DNA of 8,566 bases from Kangiellaceae bacterium (GTDB lineage Bacteria; Pseudomonadota; Gammaproteobacteria; Enterobacterales; Kangiellaceae), in the NCBI GenBank assembly GCA_030590405.1, contig JAUUYO010000152.1:1-8566 (forward strand), read 5' to 3'. Below are positions 1-8,052 of the stretch, one piece after another. The notes below the pieces were generated by a model. The model saw only the letters and a program-made list of their open reading frames with translations, had not been told where the DNA came from and did not search any database. Position 1 is the first letter of the stretch; every line of letters starts with the position of its first letter. The translations under genes and the position numbers were made by a program.

Positions 1-1
1 C

Positions 2-922
2 TTTTCTCATATCCCAACTGAAGATATTGATATCCAGGTCGCCAATCAGACATTTCCTGATCAGCCCTATGAGTTTGAAAAAGCCTGGCCAGAAATGGTT
101 CATCGATATTTTGCTGGGACGCTCGGATTATTGGTTTTAGGGTTGGCGTTACTTAGTCTTAAAAAAGAAAATCGCCCGGCAAGAGTTCATTCATTTGGCT
201 TGTTAGTATTAGTTATTTTTCAGGCGGCACTGGGCATGTGGACCGTTACCATGAAATTACATCCGGGCATTGTGATGTCGCATTTGATGGGAGGAATAAC
301 GACTTTAGTTTTATTGGCTGCGTTAAGTCTCAGGTATGCAAATGTTTTTATAGCCAAAGTCTCATTTGGACTACAAACTCGATTCTTGCGGTTAGCGACA
401 TTTGCCACCGCTATCCTTGTATTGCAAATAATTTTGGGCGGTTGGACTTCAGCTAATTATGCAGCGATGGTTTGTTATGAGTTACCCATTTGCCAAGGCG
501 AGTGGTTTTCAAACAGCGATTTTGTTGCTGGATTTACTCTTTGGGGGCACGGCGCTGAAAATTATGAATTTGGTATTTTAGATTCTGCCGGGCGGATTGC
601 TATTCATGCCAGCCATCGGATCGGGGCCATAATCACAACAATCGTATTGGCCATGCTCAGTTTTAAGCTGATTAGACAAAAAGAGTCTAGCTTGTTAGAA
701 AATTTTGGTCGATTGATCGCGGGTCTATTGTTGGTGCAAGTGTCACTGGGCGTGTTTAATGTTATTTTTCAATTACCTCTGTATAACGCTGTTGCTCACA
801 ATGGTGTTGGTGCATTACTTTTATTGGTGATGGCATTATTAATGACCCAACTGAAGTTCAAACAAGGCCAGCTGATGAGCGACAAGCAAGAAAATAACTT
901 AAGTGGTGAATTAAATGGCTGA
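2..922 (+). CDS. ctaA: Heme A synthase, COX15/CtaA family (5' end outside window)
   Basis: This membrane enzyme oxidises a methyl group of heme O to a formyl group, giving heme A for aa3-type cytochrome c oxidase. The frame is open from base 2; the first ATG, at 95, is internal, because the family motif around AWPEMVHRYFAGT runs across it. 306 residues are visible; the family is usually about 330-350, so roughly 30-40 are missing. Conserved heme-ligand-type histidines appear at visible residues 34 (EMVHRY), 87 and 94 (KLHPG, MSHLMGG), 202 and 205 (HASHR) and 266 (AHNGVGA). A cysteine pair at 158 and 164 (CYELPIC) matches the periplasmic loop cysteines of the family. About seven hydrophobic helices can be seen. 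The stop overlaps the next gene by 8 bases, and the following gene makes the substrate of this enzyme. Family assignment is secure; the true start cannot be seen. Confidence 0.95.
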   Translation, partial: FSHIPTEDIDIQVANQTFPDQPYEFEKAWPEMVHRYFAGTLGLLVLGLALLSLKKENRPARVHSFGLLVLVIFQAALGMWTVTMKLHPGIVMSHLMGGITTLVLLAALSLRYANVFIAKVSFGLQTRFLRLATFATAILVLQIILGGWTSANYAAMVCYELPICQGEWFSNSDFVAGFTLWGHGAENYEFGILDSAGRIAIHASHRIGAIITTIVLAMLSFKLIRQKESSLLENFGRLIAGLLLVQVSLGVFNVIFQLPLYNAVAHNGVGALLLLVMALLMTQLKFKQGQLMSDKQENNLSGELNG

Positions 923-1816
923 GTTAGATAACAACGTCAGTAATCAGGCCACTTGGCGGGATTACCTCGAATTAACCAAGCCGAAAGTGGTTTTACTTAT
1001 TTTGGTCACTGCTGTGGTGGGGATGTTTATGGCTACACCGGGCATGGTGCCATGGAATATTTTAATTATTGCTACTATCGGGATCGGTTTTGCCGCTGGC
1101 GGCGCTGCGGTGGTCAATCATGTGGTGGATCAAAAATTGATGCGATCATGGCGCGAACACTAAAACGTCCCATTGCCACCGGAAAAATCGATGATCGAAA
1201 AGCGATCATAATGGCAGCGGTGTTATCCATCAGCTCAATGATCTTGTTGTATTTTTTTATTAATCCATTAACTGCGTTGTTAACTTTTTTTGGTTTAGTC
1301 GGATACGCATTTGTTTATACCATGTACCTTAAGCGAGCCACACCACAGAATATTGTAATTGGTGGACTCAGTGGTGCGATACCACCGTTACTTGGTTGGA
1401 CTGCCGTAGACGGCTATGCGGGGACTATTCACCCCCATGCTCTATTATTGGTACTCATTATTTTTGTCTGGACCCCGCCTCATTTTTGGGCGCTGGCAAT
1501 TTTTCGGCGAGATGAATATGCTAAGGCAAATATTCCAATGCTACCAGTGACTCATGGGATCGAATTTACTAAAACCAGTATTATTTTATATACAATATTA
1601 TTGATTTTTGCGGGGTTGTTGCCTTACTTAACTCATATGTCGGGATTGGTTTATGTGATATCGTCGAGTATTTTGGGGTTGATCTTTTTGGCCTACGCAG
1701 TAAAGCTAAAATTATCGGATGAGAGAAAAATTGCGATGGATACTTTTAAGTATTCGATCAACTATTTATTGTTAATGTTTATTGCGCTGTTGGTCGATCA
1801 TTATTTTCGATATTAA
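915..1816 (+). CDS. ctaB: Heme O synthase (protoheme IX farnesyltransferase), CtaB/CyoE, with an apparent frameshift
   Basis: The UbiA-type membrane prenyltransferase adds a farnesyl group to heme B, giving heme O for CtaA. Start ATG at 915 is preceded by GGTGA at 905-909. Residues 1-74 (RDYLELTKPKVV, then AAVVNHVVDQK) are typical CyoE, but this frame then ends at 1163 after 82 residues. The rest of the protein continues in the -1 frame from about 1136: IDAIMARTLKRP, then IPPLLGW, WTPPHFWALAIFRRDEY, and a C-terminal hydrophobic helix to the stop at 1816. Joining the frames by one extra A gives exactly 300 residues, the normal family length, and restores the prenyl-diphosphate-binding motif (NHVVDQK-IDA). 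So this is one gene with a one-base loss. It may be a pseudogene, a sequence error, or a weakly recoded gene; the window alone cannot decide. Some hydrophobic segments are AT-rich, as is the neighbourhood. Confidence 0.92.
1131..1138 (+). other. Frameshift site in ctaB (A run one base short)
   Basis: The stretch reads CAAAAATT, with five A (1132-1136). Six A would give Gln-Lys-Ile-Asp and keep the CyoE motif in one frame. As it stands, the codons read CAA AAA TTG ATG and run to a stop at 1161-1163. A -1 slip of one lysine tRNA on A AAA would restore the frame, but the codon before it (CAA) cannot re-pair after the shift, so this is a poor slippery site. No strong downstream stem is obvious. 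Confidence 0.85.
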
Positions 1817-1854
1817 TTTGACTAGATAAAAGAGAAGACTAGGGTATTAGATTA

Positions 1855-2514
1855 ATGAACAAATTACTTCCTTATATTTTAATCGGTTTTGCCCTGGTTA
1901 GCGGCTTTTATCTTAAACATTACCTTGGTCTTGGCGATACCAAAGGGGTAGATGATTCCGTGATGATCAGCGATAATAAAATCGATAATCGTTTCGAAAC
2001 ATTGTTGATTTATCCTAAAAAAAATCCCGTTTTCGATTTCACTCTCATCGACCATTTGGGAAATAAATTCAACGCAGAGCATTTTAAGGGGCGTTGGAAT
2101 CTTATTTTTTCCGGTTATACCAATTGCCCGGATGTTTGTCCAAACACTCTCAATCAGATGACTCAAATGTATCAGTTGATGGAGCCGTCAACCCGCGATA
2201 AATTCCAAATCATTTTTCTGTCGGTTGATCCACTGCGCGATACACCAGAGCACCTCAAACAATATCTTGATTACTTTCATCAGGATTTTATCGGTATCAG
2301 CGGTGAAAAATCACAAATTGATGGTTTGATAAAAAGCCTCGGTGGTATCTATACAATCAATCAACAAGAAGGTGAATATTATACTGTTGACCATTCTGCC
2401 AGAATTTTTATTGTTGGACCAAAAGCTGAGCGGTACGGGATTCTTGATGCTATGGCTGTCAAGTCGAAAAATAAAAATCAACTTGTTAATGACTTAACAG
2501 AGTTGGCGAAATAA
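1855..2514 (+). CDS. sco1: Sco1/SenC-family copper chaperone for cytochrome c oxidase
   Basis: This protein delivers copper to, or keeps reduced the cysteines of, the CuA site of oxidase subunit II on the periplasmic side. It has 219 residues, usual for the family. An N-terminal hydrophobic segment (about residues 4-22) is probably a membrane anchor, followed by a thioredoxin-fold domain. The copper ligands of Sco proteins are visible: CxxxC at C91 and C95 (NCPDVCPN) and the histidine at H180 (VDHSARIF). The SVDPLRDTPEHL segment is also typical. AGGG at 1841-1844 lies ten bases before the ATG. It follows ctaB after 38 bases, completing a ctaA-ctaB-sco assembly run. An eight-A run at 2017-2024 is intact in frame. 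Function is sure at family level; some SenC members instead act in redox sensing or in assembly of other oxidases. Confidence 0.95.
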   Translation: MNKLLPYILIGFALVSGFYLKHYLGLGDTKGVDDSVMISDNKIDNRFETLLIYPKKNPVFDFTLIDHLGNKFNAEHFKGRWNLIFSGYTNCPDVCPNTLNQMTQMYQLMEPSTRDKFQIIFLSVDPLRDTPEHLKQYLDYFHQDFIGISGEKSQIDGLIKSLGGIYTINQQEGEYYTVDHSARIFIVGPKAERYGILDAMAVKSKNKNQLVNDLTELAK

Positions 2515-2516
2515 TG
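2512..2516 (+). promoter_or_regulatory. TAATG stop/start overlap joining sco and the SNF2 gene
   Basis: The TAA of sco (2512-2514) shares its last A with the ATG of the next gene (2514-2516). No strong ribosome binding site is seen; AGAG lies about eleven bases upstream. This is the usual layout for translational coupling, so the SNF2 gene probably depends on translation of sco. A second in-frame ATG at 2535 is possible but has no better binding site. Confidence 0.6.
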
Positions 2517-5500
2517 GATGCTCCCAGTAAAAGTATGAAAGCATATAAGCAGTATAAAAAGCTGTCAAAAAAAGAGCAGTTCATCGTCGAGTTGTTAGTC
2601 GTCTGTTGTAATCAAATTAATCGGTTTCAATTGCAAGATCTAATAAGTCATGCAGGTGTTTATAAAAAAAAATGGGTTAAAGATGAACCTGTTGATATTG
2701 GTCGTTTACTTGAATTATTAGAACAAAAGAACATTACGATTGGTTATTATGGTGAATATTATATTAGTTATGAGCTAATGTTTCTTATTTTTTCAGAATT
2801 AGCCAAAGAGCCTGAAAAACTGGATGAAAAAATAAAAGCGGTTCGAAGTTGGAGGGGAGGAAGTTATAGCTTAAATAATGAATCTATTCGGTTTGAATCG
2901 GAATTTTATTATTCGTTTTTCACACAAGACAGAAAAATGGTCGTTAATAATGTCGAAGCGATTATTTCTGGTCATGCTCCATTTAAATCGGATGATAATT
3001 ATATACACGATCTTTTTCCGAGTTATTTTCAACAATACCCATTTCTTGGATATCCGTTAGAATTTCAACTCTCTATGTTAGAAATATTTATGAATGTCGG
3101 CTTACTCAAACTCCAGGTTGACTATGATTTTATTCTCAAGCTAGATACTGGATTAGGAGCAGAGTTACATAAATTGGGTGACCAAAAGTTAATAGAATAT
3201 TATCGTTATCTAAAAGCGCCATTTTATTTTTTTCAGGGTGATCTAAGTATTTTATCAAATTACAGCGATTTTCAGCAGTTACCTTATCTTAATGGTATTA
3301 TTCAAGCGAGTTGTAATTTGTTAAAAAATGAACCTGATCATGATAACAAAGTATTGAAGCTTTATAATGAATCAATCAGCGCGGTCAGAAAAATAACTAA
3401 AAAGAAAAATTTTACAATACCTAACGTTTTTAGCGCAATCTATCTTTTTTCCTTAACAAAAAATAGTGATGCTGCACAACTTAAACAAGCAAGAAAATAT
3501 AAAAATCAATTTATTCGGGCTAATCCACAGTTCACCGGTTTTAGTAATTCTTTTGGTAGTTTGTTAGACATATTAGAAAAAAATAAGGACTGTTTTATTG
3601 ACATGAGCGAGGAAGATAAAGTCGAGCCAGTCAGTGTATTGTTTTTTTTGTTAGTTAACCATTTGTGCGGCAGAACACTACCTCCTTTTTTTGTTGATTA
3701 CATTCATGTTGCTATAACCTATAGCCAACAAAAACACTATCCTTACTTGGCCAGGCAGCTGAGTCTTTTGGCAAATAAATTGAACCCTGACGTTAATTGG
3801 CCAGACATCCCTGAAAGCCAAGGTGCTGCGGATTGGAGTGATATTTTTCCAGTTAAGGAACATTGGCAAAGAATGCTGGAGCTTATCTCCCAGCTAAAAT
3901 CGCCCACTAAAGTAATTAGTCAACAGGAAATGAGACTCGCCTGGTATGTGTCATTTGATGGGTGGAGTGACAGGCTGGAAGGCTATGTGAAAGAGCAAAA
4001 GAAAAATGCAAAGGGGGTATGGAGTAAAGGCAAGAAAATACCATTAAAACGATTAAAAGAAAATGGTTCATCTTTGAGTAGCCTGACAAATGAAGATAAA
4101 GGGCTGATCGACTGCATTGAGGATGACTATCCATTAGCGATGTTAATCAGAGATCGCGCTTTACCTTTGTTGTTAAAGTTACCGATTGTTTTTGACTATT
4201 ATTCCGGGCATCTTGTAGAGCTTCAAAAAGTAGATGTATCTCTACAAATTACCCAAGCCAGAGACGAAATGAAAATTTCACTTGTGCCTGAACCAGATCT
4301 GTCGGAGCTGCATTGGCAGATTTATGAGAAAGGCCCTGACCGTTATGAGATAGCTCATTTCGATCGTAAACAACTGGAATTATATTCTTTACTGAATGGT
4401 CAACTCATGATTCCTCAAACAGGGCTACCTGAACTGACCCAAACCTTAGAAGATGTTAGTGAAATCATACCTGTTCTTTCTAATATAAAAGCAATAAGCC
4501 AACATAGCAATAATCAAGAAGTCGAGAGCGATAGTAGCTTGTACCTTTATTTAACGCCTTATGAACAAGGACTTTGTGTTGAAATTTTTATTAAACCACT
4601 AGGTGAAACAGGGCCTGCTTTTTCTGTGGGGTTGGGTAATCATACAATTATGGCTACCGTTGAAATCAATGATAAACAGGAAAAACTGCATTGCGAAAGA
4701 AACCTTAAGTTAGAAAAGAACAACCTGAAAAAACTAAAAAAAGAATGTCCAATATTTCGTTCGTATCAGAGTGATGAGCCGCATATTTTTGATGAACCTT
4801 TAGTCTGTCTTGAGCTGGTTGAAACGCTGTCAAAGCTCGATAGTGAATTTAAGTTACGCTGGCCGGAAGGGGAAAAATTTAAAAGTTTAACCCCTCATTC
4901 GGTAAAGTGGGAAGTAAGTAGTCGTAGTGACTGGTTTGAAGTCAAGGCCAACGTTGTGATTGATGAGCAATTAACGTTGACCATGAAAGATCTGCTGCAA
5001 CAGCAAAAAAGCAGAATAGGACGTTATTTACAACTCAGTGATGGCCAGTTTTTGGCGCTATCGGAACATTTTCAAAAACAGTTTGATACGTTATCTCATT
5101 TAGGTGAAACTCAAGATGAAGGTTATCGATACAATCATCTAATGGCTGGAATTGTCGATGAGTTTATGAGTGATGAGGAAGAATTTAAAGCAGATAAAAA
5201 ATGGCTAAAGCAGGTTAATGAGTTAAAAAATATTCAACAAAAAAATTACCCGGTCCCCTCAACACTTCAAGCAGAACTACGTGATTACCAGTATCAGGGG
5301 GTGCAATGGTTGGCTCGTCTGGCTGATTGGGGTGTTGGTGCTTGTTTAGCTGATGATATGGGGTTGGGAAAAACCGTTCAAGGGTTAGCTCTGTTATTAA
5401 TGCGTGCTTCACAAGGCCCTGCACTGGTGGTTGCACCGACCTCAGTCAGTTTAAATTGGGTCGATGAAATTTTAAGATTTAGCCCGACGCTCAATGCAAA

Positions 5501-6659
5501 GCTGTTATTTGAAGCCAGTGACCGTGAACATTTAATTAAAAACAGTCAGCCTTTTGATGTAATTATTTGTAGTTATACGTTGCTGCAAAGCCAGGCTGAA
5601 CTGCTTCAATCCTTATCATGGAGCACTGTTATTCTCGATGAAGCCCAAGCGATAAAAAACCCGCAAGCAAAACGCTCTCAAGCGGCAATGAACCTGCAAG
5701 GTGATTTTAAACTTATTACTACCGGGACACCGATAGAGAATCATCTTGGTGAACTGTGGAATCTATTTCGTTTTATTAATCCCGGTCTTCTTGGTTCGCG
5801 TGAAAAATTTAATTTTAAGTATGCTAACCCAATTGAAAAAAATCAGGATGTTGATGCTCAACAACGTTTAAAGCGGTTATTACAGCCGTTCATTTTACGT
5901 AGAAACAAAGTGGACGTATTAACAGAATTACCCGCAAAAACAGAGCAAGTTCTTTATGTTGAGCTAAGTTTGGAAGAGCGTGCCATTTATGAAGCGATCC
6001 GTTTACAAGCAATTGAGAAAATGGCTTCAACAGAACATTCGCAAGGCGCTAGTGGTACTCAGCATTTACAGATTTTAGCCGAATTAACTAAATTAAGACG
6101 AGTGTGTTGCCATCCGACTCTTGCTATTGCTAAAAGTAAAATCGAAGGTTCAAAGCTAAAGGTATTTGCTGAGACCATTCAAGATTTAATCGCTAATAAA
6201 CATAAGGCACTCGTGTTTAGTCAGTTTGTTACTCATTTATCAATTCTTGAAAATCATCTTAAAGCAAACGGAATTAGTTATCAGTATCTTGATGGCTCAA
6301 CCTCCAGCAAAGAACGTAAAAAGCGTTTGCAGGCTTTTCAGGCAGGTGAAGGTGATGTTTTTTTAATTAGTTTAAAGGCAGGAGGTGTCGGGTTAAATTT
6401 AACCGCTGCTGATTATGTGCTCCATATGGATCCCTGGTGGAATCCCGCAGTGGAAGATCAAGCTTCTGATCGTGCTCACCGAATGGGACAACAACGGCCA
6501 GTAACGGTATATCGGTTAATTACCAAGAATACAATAGAAGAAAAAATTGTTAAATTGCATGAGCACAAACGTGATTTAGCAGATAGTTTATTGTCTGGAA
6601 CTGATGCTGGCAATAGACTTTCCTTTAAGGAAATTATGCAAATACTGAAAGAGGAGTAG
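2514..6659 (+). CDS. Large SNF2-family DEAD/DEAH ATPase with long N-terminal extension
   Basis: A 1381-residue probable ATP-driven DNA translocase or nucleoprotein remodeller of the cytoplasm. The motor fills the C-terminal third. It opens at DYQYQGVQWL (924-933), followed by Walker A DDMGLGKT (947-954), Walker B DEAQ (1042-1045) and TGTPIENHLGELW (from 1070). The second lobe has KALVFSQF (1231-1238), then SLKAGGVGLNLT, DPWWNPA and the arginine finger motif DRAHRMGQ (1319-1326). Every catalytic motif looks intact. Around 790-870 (DWFEV near 807, then DGQFLALSEHF) lies a segment typical of bacterial SNF2-associated regions. Residues 1-780 match no fold I can name; they look mostly helical, with no SWIM zinc-finger cysteine pattern seen. 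Some 60-base stretches of the N-terminal part are only 25-30% GC by count, against about 50% in parts of the motor and of envZ, hinting at a different history. It is not RapA by architecture. The physiological role is unknown. Confidence 0.93.
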   Translation: MDAPSKSMKAYKQYKKLSKKEQFIVELLVVCCNQINRFQLQDLISHAGVYKKKWVKDEPVDIGRLLELLEQKNITIGYYGEYYISYELMFLIFSELAKEPEKLDEKIKAVRSWRGGSYSLNNESIRFESEFYYSFFTQDRKMVVNNVEAIISGHAPFKSDDNYIHDLFPSYFQQYPFLGYPLEFQLSMLEIFMNVGLLKLQVDYDFILKLDTGLGAELHKLGDQKLIEYYRYLKAPFYFFQGDLSILSNYSDFQQLPYLNGIIQASCNLLKNEPDHDNKVLKLYNESISAVRKITKKKNFTIPNVFSAIYLFSLTKNSDAAQLKQARKYKNQFIRANPQFTGFSNSFGSLLDILEKNKDCFIDMSEEDKVEPVSVLFFLLVNHLCGRTLPPFFVDYIHVAITYSQQKHYPYLARQLSLLANKLNPDVNWPDIPESQGAADWSDIFPVKEHWQRMLELISQLKSPTKVISQQEMRLAWYVSFDGWSDRLEGYVKEQKKNAKGVWSKGKKIPLKRLKENGSSLSSLTNEDKGLIDCIEDDYPLAMLIRDRALPLLLKLPIVFDYYSGHLVELQKVDVSLQITQARDEMKISLVPEPDLSELHWQIYEKGPDRYEIAHFDRKQLELYSLLNGQLMIPQTGLPELTQTLEDVSEIIPVLSNIKAISQHSNNQEVESDSSLYLYLTPYEQGLCVEIFIKPLGETGPAFSVGLGNHTIMATVEINDKQEKLHCERNLKLEKNNLKKLKKECPIFRSYQSDEPHIFDEPLVCLELVETLSKLDSEFKLRWPEGEKFKSLTPHSVKWEVSSRSDWFEVKANVVIDEQLTLTMKDLLQQQKSRIGRYLQLSDGQFLALSEHFQKQFDTLSHLGETQDEGYRYNHLMAGIVDEFMSDEEEFKADKKWLKQVNELKNIQQKNYPVPSTLQAELRDYQYQGVQWLARLADWGVGACLADDMGLGKTVQGLALLLMRASQGPALVVAPTSVSLNWVDEILRFSPTLNAKLLFEASDREHLIKNSQPFDVIICSYTLLQSQAELLQSLSWSTVILDEAQAIKNPQAKRSQAAMNLQGDFKLITTGTPIENHLGELWNLFRFINPGLLGSREKFNFKYANPIEKNQDVDAQQRLKRLLQPFILRRNKVDVLTELPAKTEQVLYVELSLEERAIYEAIRLQAIEKMASTEHSQGASGTQHLQILAELTKLRRVCCHPTLAIAKSKIEGSKLKVFAETIQDLIANKHKALVFSQFVTHLSILENHLKANGISYQYLDGSTSSKERKKRLQAFQAGEGDVFLISLKAGGVGLNLTAADYVLHMDPWWNPAVEDQASDRAHRMGQQRPVTVYRLITKNTIEEKIVKLHEHKRDLADSLLSGTDAGNRLSFKEIMQILKEE

Positions 6660-6668
6660 AGTGTTTTG
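6651..6668 (+). promoter_or_regulatory. Ribosome binding site and TTG start of envZ
   Basis: GAGGAG at 6651-6656, inside the last codons of the SNF2 gene, is followed nine bases later by TTG at 6666. This spacing and strength support the TTG start. The next in-frame ATG, at 6708, would cut off the SFFGRNTL segment that matches the start of EnvZ just before its first membrane helix. Placement within the upstream gene suggests coupled translation. Confidence 0.7.
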
Positions 6669-7952
6669 AGTATCCTGCCTAAAAGTTTTTTCGGACGAAA
6701 CACTCTGATGATCGCAATTTTATTAGTGATCAGTCAATTTACCTCTTATGTGACCGTCCAGCACTTTGTGGTAGATCAAAAAAATCGCACCATTATGTAT
6801 CTGGTTACCAATCAGATTAAACTGCAATATATTGGTTCGCAAACGGACATTCCCAAAAATCTATCCGTCGGCTTTAGCGAAACCACCGAATTGGAGTTGT
6901 TTTGGTTAACCGGGGGACCGTTACCAGAAGGTCTAAAGATCGCCTATGATCATTTGGCATTTACTGAAGCGGCGAACGCCTTTTTAGGCGAAGGAACCAA
7001 GGTCAAAGTGGAAGTGTCTGACCGAGTGTATGTTTGGGTCAACGAGCTATCTCACGCTGAATACTGGATTAGAATGCCGATAGGTGAATATGACGATAGT
7101 GCGCCTATTTCTTTGTTTATATTCTCCGGGGTTATTTTTCTGTTGAGTTTGATCGGTGCGTGGATTTTGGTCAGTCAATTACATCGCCCGTTAAAACGGC
7201 TAGCCTTTGCCGCAAGAGAAATTGGCCGGGGGGATTATCCGGGCCGCTTAAAAGAAACCGGCCCGCAAGAACTGGTTGCAATGACCGCAGCATTTAATCA
7301 GATGGCTGCCGATGTCCATCAGCTTGAGGAAGACAGAACTTTGTTACTGGCTGGCATTTCCCATGATCTTCGCACCCCAATCACTCGTATTCGTCTTTCG
7401 GTCGAATTTTTATCGGAACAAGATGAAGAACTTAAGCAAGGCTTGATTGCCGATACTCAGGATATGGATGATATTATCGATCAATTTATTGGCTATGTAC
7501 GTTACGGCAGTGAAGAACAAATGGAAGAAGGTAATATCAATGAGGTAATCCAGCAAGTGGTGGAGGCCGCGACTAAACAACACGCCGGTATAAAAATCGA
7601 TTTACAAGAGATCGATCTAGTTAAGTTTAAACCCTTAGCGATGAAAAGGCTGATCAGTAACTTAATTGAAAATGCTTTTCGTTATGGAAAAGCGCCGGTG
7701 CTTGTCTCCAGTTTCATCGATAAAAAAACATTAAAGATCACCGTTCGTGATAACGGCAAAGGCATTGAGGATTTAGACAAAGCCCGATTATTCCAACCGT
7801 TTGCCCGAGGTGATAAAGCCCGAGGCGGAAAAGGTTCTGGGCTTGGTTTGGCAATCGTGCAGCGTATTGCTGAAATGCATGGGGGGGCAATTAGTTTGAA
7901 CAATCATCCGGATGGTGGTTTGGAAGCTTGTTTTACTATTCCATTGAAGTAA
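6666..7952 (+). CDS. envZ: EnvZ-like osmosensor histidine kinase
   Basis: An inner-membrane two-component sensor kinase of 428 residues, close to the usual EnvZ length. Order of parts: membrane helix 1 (about 12-33), a periplasmic domain (about 34-146), membrane helix 2 (about 147-170), a HAMP linker (about 171-222, RPLKRLAFAAREI), the dimerisation and phosphotransfer helix with H233 (GISHDLRTPITRIRLSVEF), and the ATP-binding domain. That domain has the N box NLIENAFRYG (332-341), G1 DNGKGI (362-367), FQPFARGD, and G2 GSGLGLAIV (from 390). The H-box and the FQPFxRGD to G2 stretch are very close to EnvZ, whose partner is OmpR. Such pairs are normally adjacent, but here the gene upstream is the SNF2 ATPase and no response regulator is present. 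GC content is higher than in the N-terminal part of the SNF2 gene. Ligand and targets cannot be read from the sequence. Confidence 0.93.
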   Translation: MSILPKSFFGRNTLMIAILLVISQFTSYVTVQHFVVDQKNRTIMYLVTNQIKLQYIGSQTDIPKNLSVGFSETTELELFWLTGGPLPEGLKIAYDHLAFTEAANAFLGEGTKVKVEVSDRVYVWVNELSHAEYWIRMPIGEYDDSAPISLFIFSGVIFLLSLIGAWILVSQLHRPLKRLAFAAREIGRGDYPGRLKETGPQELVAMTAAFNQMAADVHQLEEDRTLLLAGISHDLRTPITRIRLSVEFLSEQDEELKQGLIADTQDMDDIIDQFIGYVRYGSEEQMEEGNINEVIQQVVEAATKQHAGIKIDLQEIDLVKFKPLAMKRLISNLIENAFRYGKAPVLVSSFIDKKTLKITVRDNGKGIEDLDKARLFQPFARGDKARGGKGSGLGLAIVQRIAEMHGGAISLNNHPDGGLEACFTIPLK

Positions 7953-7970
7953 AATTTTATTATTTTCTTA

Positions 7971-7990
7971 CCGATAATCGGAATTTTCTT
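7971..7990 (+). terminator. Weak terminator-like hairpin after envZ
   Basis: CCGA-TAA-TCGG (7971-7981), a short stem, is followed by AATTTTCTT. It sits 18 bases after the envZ stop, where a terminator would be expected. The stem is only four to five pairs and the T tract is interrupted, so it may not act as one. Confidence 0.25.
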
Positions 7991-8023
7991 GAAGCGTGCC
8001 TTCGCGAGTGAAATAAATTTCAG

Positions 8024-8052
8024 CAACTTTTTCTTGCAAGACAAAGAAGTTG
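8024..8052. repeat. Imperfect inverted repeat
   Basis: CAACTTTTT (8024-8032) can pair with AAAGAAGTTG (right arm 8044-8052) in nine positions including one G-T pair. The loop (8033-8043) itself contains CTTGCAAG. It lies inside the putative transposase remnant and could form a hairpin in RNA or single-stranded DNA. It has no T tract after it, so it is not a typical terminator. Confidence 0.35.

Noticed and set aside
953..1135. Plus-strand frame upstream of the ctaB break that continues into the C-terminal half
   Set aside because: Its first 60 or so residues are rich in Cys, Gly, Arg and Tyr and unlike a membrane protein. The CyoE N-terminus is in the other frame. Only the part after 1136 is real coding sequence.
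1879..2166. Minus-strand frame of 95 residues inside sco
   Set aside because: It is a shadow of the Sco frame, which carries the CxxxC motif. It has no family motif, binding site or separate promoter.
3678..4134. Minus-strand frames within the SNF2 gene
   Set aside because: Short and composition-driven, opposite a continuous 1381-codon gene with intact motifs.
5215..5436. Minus-strand frame opposite the Walker A region
   Set aside because: Antisense to the most conserved part of the SNF2 motor; rich in Pro and His with no recognisable motif.
2514..6659. SNF2 gene as part of a known phage-defence system such as DISARM
   Set aside because: No methyltransferase, nuclease, PLD or other partner is nearby; neighbours are respiration assembly genes and a sensor kinase.
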